Under the pieces are notes generated by a model that was given only the letters and a program-made list of their open reading frames with translations, did no database searches and was not told where the DNA came from. This document shows, in pieces, positions 45,135 to 51,499 of a stretch of DNA of 51,499 nt. Numbering within the stretch: position 1 is the stretch's first letter; the number at the start of each line of letters is the position of its first letter. Made by a program: the position numbers and the translations under genes. Source of the DNA: Psychrobacter namhaensis (GTDB lineage: Bacteria > Pseudomonadota > Gammaproteobacteria > Pseudomonadales > Moraxellaceae). The stretch is from positions 1 to 51,499 of the forward strand of contig NZ_JABASS010000017.1 in NCBI RefSeq assembly GCF_016107545.1, given 5' to 3'.

Positions 45135-45232
45135 CTCACATATAAATTGTTACAGTTGCACGTAAGTGTGCCTTATAACTGCTCATGTTATGACTGTATG
45201 TGACTCTTAAATCTACTCTTAGGGACAAGTGA

Positions 45233-46219
45233 ATGAGCCAACTTGCCGATAAGCCTTTGATAATGGCGAATAATATGACTGATACGATGACAAAACCCGA
45301 TTCTAACAACGATAGTGCTGCTAGTCTTGAGCAAAATAACAAGACGGCTGGACAATCATGGTTTAATCGCCCGATACCAGGGATCAAGCAACAGCTGACG
45401 GCACCATTGACTGCGGTTGAGACCGAACCGTCAACGGAATGTAGCAGCTGCCACTCCATGATTACCAATACGGCGCTGATTTTTAACTGTTATGTGTGCC
45501 CACATTGTGACCATCATTTACCGATGAGTGCTCGTGAACGCTTAAACTGGCTACTCGATCAAGTAGATGGGGAGATTGGGCAAGAGTTTACCGCCAAAGA
45601 TCCGCTAAGCTTTGTGGACAGTAAACCCTATCCACAGCGTATGACGGAAGCACAAGAGAAAACAGGCGAGAGTGAAGCACTGATTGTGATGCACGGCAAA
45701 TTGCGCAATCTAGATGTGGTCACTTGTGCCTTTGATTTCCGTTTTATGGGTGGCTCTATGGGGTCAGTGGTTGGCGATCGTTTTGTCCAAGCGGCCGAAA
45801 AAGCCCTTGAAGACAAAGTCCCTTTAGTGTGCTTTGCAGCCTCGGGCGGTGCCCGTATGCAAGAAGGTCTGCTGTCATTAATGCAAATGGCACGAACCGC
45901 TGCCGCCATTGAACGCTTGCGCTTAGCTGGCATACCTTATATTGTGGTATTGACCAATCCTGTTTATGGTGGTGTGACGGCTTCTTTGGCCATGATCGGC
46001 GATATTCACTTGGCAGAACCAAAAGCGATGATCGGCTTTGCTGGCAAGCGCGTGATTGAACAAACCGTCCGTGAGACGTTAGAAGAGCCGTTCCAACGGG
46101 CAGAATTTTTGTTAGAGCATGGCGTGGTTGATGAAGTGGTGCATCGTCATCAGTTGATAGACACGATTTACCGTCTATTGGCCAAGTTATGCCGTGTACC
46201 GAATGTTGACGCTCAGTAG
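45233..46219 (+). CDS. accD: acetyl-CoA carboxylase, carboxyltransferase beta subunit
   Basis: The beta half of the carboxyltransferase that makes malonyl-CoA for fatty-acid synthesis. The zinc ribbon has CSSC and CYVCPHC. The crotonase-fold domain contains DFRFMGGSMGSVVGDRF, the oxyanion-site segment SGGARMQEG, and the carboxybiotin-site NPVYGGVTASLAM. The N-terminus has about 40 extra residues, and starts at residue 10 or 15 are also possible. At 328 residues it is slightly longer than the E. coli protein of 304. The trpA-accD-folC order is conserved in many gammaproteobacteria. Confidence 0.96.
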   Translation: MSQLADKPLIMANNMTDTMTKPDSNNDSAASLEQNNKTAGQSWFNRPIPGIKQQLTAPLTAVETEPSTECSSCHSMITNTALIFNCYVCPHCDHHLPMSARERLNWLLDQVDGEIGQEFTAKDPLSFVDSKPYPQRMTEAQEKTGESEALIVMHGKLRNLDVVTCAFDFRFMGGSMGSVVGDRFVQAAEKALEDKVPLVCFAASGGARMQEGLLSLMQMARTAAAIERLRLAGIPYIVVLTNPVYGGVTASLAMIGDIHLAEPKAMIGFAGKRVIEQTVRETLEEPFQRAEFLLEHGVVDEVVHRHQLIDTIYRLLAKLCRVPNVDAQ

Positions 46220-46292
46220 ATAAAAGCGTCTATTACGGTATGTATAACGGTTTCTTGTCGTGCTAATATCTATCGCATAGGTAACACTAACG

Positions 46293-46332
46293 AATAGCAT
46301 TTATCGTCAATCACGGTAAATGCTATTTTTTA
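46293..46332 (+). terminator. terminator of accD
   Basis: AATAGCATTTATCG and CGGTAAATGCTATT form a 14-bp stem (one G-U) with a 7-base loop, followed by a T-rich tract. Confidence 0.85.
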
Positions 46333-46360
46333 TTGTTATTTAGCTCGTTATACTATTTTA

Positions 46361-46394
46361 AGCTTTTATCAAATTTGAGCTTTTATCAAAATTT
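46361..46394 (+). repeat. 17-base tandem repeat before folC
   Basis: AGCTTTTATCAAA occurs twice at a spacing of 17 bases, directly before the folC ribosome-binding site. It may be slippage of an AT-rich promoter or a site for a regulator. Confidence 0.5.
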
Positions 46395-46411
46395 TTATAT
46401 AGGTTTTGTCC

Positions 46412-47773
46412 ATGTCTGATTCTTTAACTTCTCGTACTCATAGCCCCAATAACGAAGCCAGCCTAACTGAGTGGCTTGATTATATGCAGCAGATACATGT
46501 CTCTGCGATCGACATGGGTTTATCGCGAGTATTGCCAGTCGCTGAGTCGCTAGGCGTCGTGCAATCAGCGAAGGATGACGCCTACGTATTTACGGTGGCA
46601 GGTACCAACGGCAAAGGGTCAACCACCGCCGCTATCGCACAGATGTGTCAAGCTGCCGGTTATAAAACCGCTCTGTATCAGTCGCCGCACCTGAGTGTCT
46701 TTAATGAGCGCGTGCGTATCAATGGCGAGATGGTCAGTGATCAGACGTTGATTGATGCTTTTAGCAAAGTAGAGTTGGCACGGTTAGAATGCGCGTTGAC
46801 CCTATCGTTTTTTGAGATGACGACGCTGGCAGCATTACTGATATTTGCTGAAGCAGACTGTGATGTTTGGGTGTTAGAAGTAGGCTTGGGTGGCCGTTTA
46901 GATGTGGTGAATATCATCGATCCTGACATGGCAGTGATTACCAACATCGGCATCGATCATGTCGATTGGCTAGGCGACAATGTTGAAGACATCGGTCGCG
47001 AGAAAGCGGGTATCTTACGTGAAGGTATTCCCTTAATTTACGGTACGACAGCGATGCCAGATAGTGTGCAGCAAGCCATCAATAAGCATAAAGCGACTTG
47101 CTACCAGTTTGGGCAAGATTTTAGTTACCGCGAAATCGACGCAAAAACGTGGCAGTACAGTAATGCCGCTGTCACGATGCAACTACCACGGCCCGCACTG
47201 TCATTGACCAACACCGCCAACGCGCTGTCAGCAGTATTGGCAAGTTCGTTAAATGTAGACACTCATGCGATTGAGCAAGCGTTACAAACGGTCAAGTTAG
47301 CCGGTCGCTTTGACTACCGTGAAGTGCAAGGTCGTCATTGGCTATTGGACGTGGCGCATAACGAACAAGGCGTTGAGTTTTTACTGGCACAGTTGTTACC
47401 TTTTTGGCAGCAGCATTTAGTAAAACAAAACAAGCACAACCGCCACGCTCATATCGCGCCGCCAAAGATAAAAATGCTGTTTTCAATGCTAGGTGATAAG
47501 GACATCAATAAAGTCGTGCAGTGTTTGACCGAAGCAGATCTGCCAATTAGCGACTGGTTTATCGCTGAAATTGACTATCCGCGTGCTGCAAGTACCGAGC
47601 GTCTGCAAAGTATCTTAGCTGAGTATGTGGATGGCGCTCAGATACATGAGTTTGAGGGTTTGCAGGCAGCGACGCAGGCGGTGATAAACGCCAGTCAACC
47701 ACAAGATCTCATCGTGGTCTGTGGCTCTTTTCACACGATTGGAGAGGCACTGGCTGCTCTTGAGGTAGCGTGA
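46412..47773 (+). CDS. folC: dihydrofolate synthase/folylpolyglutamate synthase
   Basis: Adds glutamate to dihydropteroate and to folates. The ATP loop GTNGKGSTTAAI is near residue 70, and the Mur-ligase-like middle domain carries VLEVGLGGRLDVVNII and IDHVDWLGDNVEDIGREKAGI. The C-terminal domain contains LDVAHNEQGVEFLL and ends in DLIVVCGSFHTIGEA. The ATG at 46412 is preceded by AGG at 8 bases and gives 453 residues. A TTG two codons upstream is less likely. It follows accD and precedes the SPOR protein, a common gammaproteobacterial order. Confidence 0.94.
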   Translation: MSDSLTSRTHSPNNEASLTEWLDYMQQIHVSAIDMGLSRVLPVAESLGVVQSAKDDAYVFTVAGTNGKGSTTAAIAQMCQAAGYKTALYQSPHLSVFNERVRINGEMVSDQTLIDAFSKVELARLECALTLSFFEMTTLAALLIFAEADCDVWVLEVGLGGRLDVVNIIDPDMAVITNIGIDHVDWLGDNVEDIGREKAGILREGIPLIYGTTAMPDSVQQAINKHKATCYQFGQDFSYREIDAKTWQYSNAAVTMQLPRPALSLTNTANALSAVLASSLNVDTHAIEQALQTVKLAGRFDYREVQGRHWLLDVAHNEQGVEFLLAQLLPFWQQHLVKQNKHNRHAHIAPPKIKMLFSMLGDKDINKVVQCLTEADLPISDWFIAEIDYPRAASTERLQSILAEYVDGAQIHEFEGLQAATQAVINASQPQDLIVVCGSFHTIGEALAALEVA

Positions 47774-48018
47774 TTTAAGTTAAAGTAGCTGCTATTTCAT
47801 GTGAATTTTAGTGATAGGATGATGGCAGACAGCATGAAAAATATGCTTTATAATCAAAGTGATTTAGCAGACTGGTATTAGAAAGTCGGTATAAATTCTG
47901 CGAACGAATAGACGAAACCGACGGCCGTTACTGCAGATTAAAGCTATCTATAGTATAGTTTTGAGACGATAGCTGCGGCGCTCAATCAACCTTATTACCA
48001 ACTAAGAGACGTAAACGG

Positions 48019-49203
48019 ATGAACTTTTCGAGACAAGCCTTATTGGGCATTGGGATGATTATAGGCGGTAGCGTGATGCTATACGCAATGGTACAACAGA
48101 TTGGTGATAGCAATAAACCTGCGCCAACGTCAGCGATGATAGAGAAGCCAGATACCGAGCAAGAGTTGCCGCAGCCACTGACGACTGACATTGAGACTGA
48201 AAAACGTATCCTCGCGCAAAAACAAAGAGAACGTGCCGCTCGCGTTGCCGAGCAAGAAAGGCGTGCTCAGCAGTTCTTAACAGAGCAAGAGGTTGCTGAA
48301 GCGCAAGCATTAGCAAAAGCTCGGGCGGAAAGTCAGCAGTATGTCAAAAATATCGCTGCGGTAAGTGAGCAGAGTGACAGTTCAGCAGAGGAAACAAACA
48401 CGGAAAAGAATGGCAAAAGTAAGGAAGTGCAAGATGCTGAGAAGTTGGTTAAAGCCGCCGACGATGCAGTGAAAGAAGCCAAAGCGAAAAAGCAGGCAGA
48501 TGAAAAGCAACAGGCTGAAGCAAAACAGGAAACAGCCACTGCTGAAAAACTAGCAGAAAGTAAAAAACAAGCAGAAGCAAAGAGACAAGCTGACGCTCAA
48601 GCTGCGGCTGAGAGGAAAAAAGAGGCAGCGGAGGCCGCTAAAAACGAGCCACCAAAATCGCCTTCTGAGTATCAAGTCAAAAGAGGGGATGGGCTCATTA
48701 AACTGGCTAGACAATACAACATGCCAGTTGAAGTCTTGGCTCAAGCAAATAATATCTCACCGTCTACCTCACTACAGCTGGGTCAAAACATAACTATTCC
48801 GTCGCGTGATCAAGTGCAACGTCTAGAGCGTGAAGCAGCGGCGGCTGAGCAAGCACGTGAAGAAAAGCGTCAACGAGAAGAAGCGCTAGCAAAGAAATCT
48901 GCCGATGCTAAGCGTGATGCCCAGCAAAAACTCAGCGAGGCACGCAAAGAAGCGAGAGAAACGGATGCCAAAGGTAGCTTTGGAGTGCAAGTGGCATTAG
49001 CAGATAATCAGGCCAAAGCGGACGCACTAGCAAAAAAACTCCAAGCTGCGGGCTATCAAGTGAAGACCAGTCCTACCAGTCGCGGTGTCCGAGTAATCGT
49101 GGGGCCTGAGCGCGGTAAAGTGGCCGCATTAGCCCTAAAAGATAAGATTAATAGCGATCCTAAAGTCAATACGACCAACGCTTGGGTGCTTTACTGGCGC
49201 TAA
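48019..49203 (+). CDS. LysM and SPOR domain membrane protein
   Basis: A 394-residue protein anchored by an N-terminal helix (about 8-24), with most of it in the periplasm. A long Ala/Glu/Lys/Gln-rich stretch follows (45-210), probably coiled coil, then a LysM domain at 217-262 (EYQVKRGDGLIKLARQYN), a second coiled stretch (263-315) and a C-terminal SPOR domain at 319-394. Both domains bind peptidoglycan, SPOR preferring denuded strands at the division septum. The place downstream of folC corresponds to dedD in related bacteria, so it is probably a DedD-like septal protein with an added LysM domain. It is followed by a strong terminator. Confidence 0.82.
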   Translation: MNFSRQALLGIGMIIGGSVMLYAMVQQIGDSNKPAPTSAMIEKPDTEQELPQPLTTDIETEKRILAQKQRERAARVAEQERRAQQFLTEQEVAEAQALAKARAESQQYVKNIAAVSEQSDSSAEETNTEKNGKSKEVQDAEKLVKAADDAVKEAKAKKQADEKQQAEAKQETATAEKLAESKKQAEAKRQADAQAAAERKKEAAEAAKNEPPKSPSEYQVKRGDGLIKLARQYNMPVEVLAQANNISPSTSLQLGQNITIPSRDQVQRLEREAAAAEQAREEKRQREEALAKKSADAKRDAQQKLSEARKEARETDAKGSFGVQVALADNQAKADALAKKLQAAGYQVKTSPTSRGVRVIVGPERGKVAALALKDKINSDPKVNTTNAWVLYWR

Positions 49204-49296
49204 AGTACAGATGCGGCAATTGTCATCAAAGGCTTATATTTAGATAAATAGGAGCGCTTTTATGAGGTTGGTCTGACTTTTTATTTCCTAACTATC

Positions 49297-49326
49297 AAAA
49301 CACGACATCTACTGTCGTGTTTTTTG
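49297..49326 (+). terminator. terminator of the LysM-SPOR gene
   Basis: AAAACACGACA and TGTCGTGTTTT form an 11-bp perfect stem with a 5-base loop and a T-tract. Confidence 0.9.
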
Positions 49327-49495
49327 TTTTATAGTTTGCTGATTGGCGCGTGTTTGGTTACGATGAGCAGCATTTTTATTCTCTCTTTTTATATAACCTG
49401 TCAGCCTACAAGGGCTGCCCTGTTGTGATCAGTTAGTGATCTTAATAAGGTCGTGACGTCTAGCCGCTCACTCTCATATTGTATAAGGTAAAACC

Positions 49496-50026
49496 ATGTC
49501 ATTTGGCGTTATATTTTTAATATTGGCCGTTGGATTTTTAGGGCTGATTACGTTACCCAAGCTGTTATCAAAACGTCAAAGCACTGAGCCGGACCCAAAG
49601 CCAGTTCGCGGCGATGAGCTGGCGATTTGGCCGTTTGCGCCAATGCCCATCATGACCGATACGGAAGTGATTTTTTTTAATAAGCTCAAAAACGCCCTGC
49701 CGGAATATCACATCTTTGTGCAAGTTCAGCTGTCGCGGATCATTGAAGCCAATAGTAATGAGACATCCGAGCGTAGCTTTTGGTTTAACCGCATCTGCCG
49801 TCAGAGCGTCGATTATGTAATCGTGGATGTTGATGCACAGACCACGCTAGTGGCGATTGAGCTGGATGATTGGACGCACAGCAGTAAAGCGCGGCAAAAG
49901 GCTGATGACAAAAAAGATAAAGCCCTGGCGAGTGCAGGCATTGCCATCGTCCGTTTTCACGCTGAGCGTATGCCCAGTGCGGATATGCTCAGGTATGAGC
50001 TGATGCAAGTGATTGAAACATATTGA
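49496..50026 (+). CDS. DUF2726 domain protein, membrane-anchored
   Basis: A 176-residue protein with one N-terminal membrane helix (about 4-22) and a soluble DUF2726 domain. The domain has the pattern of a PD-(D/E)XK nuclease-like fold: SVDYVIVD with Asp106, then VAIELDDWTH with Glu122, followed by a lysine- and aspartate-rich helix (QKADDKKDKALASAGI) and IVRFHAE. Family members have no assigned activity; a membrane-tethered nuclease is one reading of the fold. AAGGTAAA precedes the ATG. The neighbouring gene is convergent. Confidence 0.82.
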   Translation: MSFGVIFLILAVGFLGLITLPKLLSKRQSTEPDPKPVRGDELAIWPFAPMPIMTDTEVIFFNKLKNALPEYHIFVQVQLSRIIEANSNETSERSFWFNRICRQSVDYVIVDVDAQTTLVAIELDDWTHSSKARQKADDKKDKALASAGIAIVRFHAERMPSADMLRYELMQVIETY

Positions 50027-50044
50027 CGGTTTTACGAGTGCATA

Positions 50045-51016
50045 TTAAAAACTGTCGTGAGCTTGGCCGCGCTGATGGGGGTAAATAACGATGGGTCTAT
50101 CACCTTCAAAGTACAATCCTGTTTTGAGTGACTCGTTATCAGAGTAGATGAGTGGCGATGGATGACCATCATCGCGATCGTAAAAGCGGCGTTTGCTAAA
50201 CCATTCAATATAATGTGCAGCTCGTAATGTGGTCGTATCAATCGTAGCGAGGTTAACCGTATCATTTTTATCACACCACTCATGTATTGGGAAGCTGGGT
50301 TGTAGCCAAGCGGGCCAATCATAGCGGCCAAAGTGTTTGGTGTTTATGGGTAAAAAGAACCGTCCTTTTATAACGCCATAACGCTTATCAATTTTGATTT
50401 GACCTCGATCCTCAGTATCTACCCACACCGCTCGAAATTGCTTGGTTTGCATATGGGTCATTTTACGCTGTAGATTGTCATTGGAATTAATACCTACCCA
50501 GTTCACAGGTTCAAACGGGGCTGAGCCCATAAAAAACTTAATGGCCAGCTCCCAATGCTCGACAAGCTGCTCTTCATGATTGTATAAAATCAAATCAAGC
50601 TCGCCGGTTGTCTGTTTGCCGTTGTACAGTTGCACGTTGTTAGCCAACGTTTCGTAGGGATGCAACTGACGCGCAAAACCATCCTCTAGCCAAAATGATA
50701 ATAATCCTTCAAAGTGAAAGCCCAAGCGATTGGGACTGGGACGCTTGAGTAAATAGCGGGTGAGCGTCTGGTAGGCAGTGGTGGTGTCAAGCTCTTCTAA
50801 ACGCTGTTGGTACGCTGCAAACTGTGCTTGCCAGAAGCTTGCACTATGTACTTCAACCTTATGCGTATTTTGATGCGGCGAAAAGTCCAGCCACGTCGTT
50901 AAGACATTGGGGCACGCCAGCACATACGCCAAATCACGCACATAAGGTCGTCGGTAACGCTCCCAAGGTGCGTCATCTATAAGCGTAGAGACAGGCTTGG
51001 CAATAGGCTCGGACAT
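50045..51016 (-). CDS. DUF1853 family protein
   Basis: A 323-residue soluble protein of the DUF1853 family, of unknown activity. Features include the N-terminal YVRDLAYVLACPNVLTTW, a central TGELDLILYNHEEQLVEHWE followed by LAIKFFMG, and YGVIKGRFFLPI. The GELD...E-x-A-x-K spacing resembles a PD-(D/E)XK core, and DUF1853 has been grouped with that fold. Start choice is uncertain: the ATG at 51016 is used, and further ATGs lie upstream in the same frame. It converges with the DUF2726 gene, with 18 bases between the stops and no terminator between them. Confidence 0.82.
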   Translation of the reverse strand: MSEPIAKPVSTLIDDAPWERYRRPYVRDLAYVLACPNVLTTWLDFSPHQNTHKVEVHSASFWQAQFAAYQQRLEELDTTTAYQTLTRYLLKRPSPNRLGFHFEGLLSFWLEDGFARQLHPYETLANNVQLYNGKQTTGELDLILYNHEEQLVEHWELAIKFFMGSAPFEPVNWVGINSNDNLQRKMTHMQTKQFRAVWVDTEDRGQIKIDKRYGVIKGRFFLPINTKHFGRYDWPAWLQPSFPIHEWCDKNDTVNLATIDTTTLRAAHYIEWFSKRRFYDRDDGHPSPLIYSDNESLKTGLYFEGDRPIVIYPHQRGQAHDSF

Positions 51017-51499
51017 AGGATAAACCATCATAATGGGCAAGCATTTACCCTAACTGCTCACCTAATAAAAGTCTAGTTATGGTGAGTATCAGTCAGGGCA
51101 GTGTATGCGCTGTCGCTATGAGGGAAGGGCAGTAGTGATGTGATAAATATAAATACTGATATCGGACGGTGAGAGTAAGTAAGGTAATAGAATGCTGAGT
51201 ATTATCTTGATTATTGGTAATAACCATTTTGATGAATTTCTGGATGCGTTATGCGGTGGTTGGTTGTTCTGGGTCATTGATTTAGCTCCATGTAGTGATT
51301 GAGCCTTAGCAGTGTGCTACGGTTTACATGGGCTAGATTAATATTAATTAAGAGTAATAATAAGATGACGCTTCTAGAAGCGTAAGGGGTGCATGATAAA
51401 ACGATTATATAGTTACACTTGTTTACATGTGTCTTTATACTTTTGAGCGTATCCCAGATTCTGTGTAACTGCCATTTAGATTAAATGCCTGCTAATACG
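51017..51499. other. gene-free end of the window
   Basis: About 480 AT-rich bases with no credible ORF. Short frames near 51393 lack ribosome-binding sites. The region presumably holds the promoter of the DUF1853 gene and of a gene beyond the window. Confidence 0.4.

Overview
The window looks like a chromosomal segment of a Psychrobacter-like gammaproteobacterium (Moraxellaceae). This is inferred from protein style and gene order: a GHSQG lipase followed by its own membrane foldase, a small four-helix membrane protein of the ABZJ_00895 type, the run trpF-trpB-trpA-accD-folC-SPOR protein, a long-form QueF, and moderate GC with AT-rich spacers. No prophage, integrase, CRISPR array, rRNA operon or complete insertion sequence was seen. 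One tRNA gene is present. Most of the window is core housekeeping sequence with a few accessory islets.

Layout. 1-3.5 kb: the tail of an unidentified ORF, a DUF421 membrane protein, a small membrane protein, and an enlarged PBP4-type DacB. 3.5-7.6 kb: a DEDDh exonuclease with a cNMP/CBS/DUF294 nucleotidyltransferase-like protein, then dapC, all on the minus strand. 7.8-12.6 kb: an unidentified two-helix membrane protein, glnD and map. 12.7-15.2 kb: a secreted lipase and its foldase, with a stable hairpin in the leader and another between the genes. 15.3-18.7 kb: an accessory islet with a 43-aa lipoprotein, a META-domain lipoprotein, a TolB-like propeller lipoprotein, two tandem DUF2256 zinc-ribbon miniproteins and an orphan PD-(D/E)XK-like protein. 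18.8-22.6 kb: metH (minus). 23.1-25.0 kb: two fasciclin lipoproteins with the 3' stump of a third between them, then a short aromatic-rich ORF behind a consensus Shine-Dalgarno sequence. 25.0-26.6 kb: an AGCS sodium:amino-acid symporter, followed by about 1 kb without genes. 27.7-30.2 kb: a LemA-TPM-TPM envelope cluster. 30.4-33.9 kb: an adenine-deaminase-type amidohydrolase, a CobB sirtuin, a small membrane protein, tRNA-Arg(CCG) and a cytochrome c. 34.2-38.8 kb: an ABC-2 exporter pair, queF and proS. 39.4-41.8 kb: a DUF4230 protein and a photolyase. 42.0-49.2 kb: trpF, trpB, trpA, accD, folC and a LysM+SPOR protein. 49.5-51.0 kb: DUF2726 and DUF1853 proteins, then a gene-free end.

How the genes relate. 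trpF/B/A complete tryptophan synthesis, and accD and folC follow in a conserved order. The lipase and foldase form a secretion pair. LemA and the two TPM proteins probably form one envelope module. The ABC ATPase and permease overlap by 4 bp and form one exporter. The exonuclease lies 34 bp downstream of the DUF294 protein and is probably co-transcribed with it. No clear new multi-gene defence or biosynthetic system was found. The least explained signals are the aromatic-rich mini-ORF at 24914-25024, the orphan nuclease-fold protein with its DUF2256 neighbours, the lipase hairpins, the decaying fasciclin array, and a repeated AGCGCCTAT word shared by two terminators.
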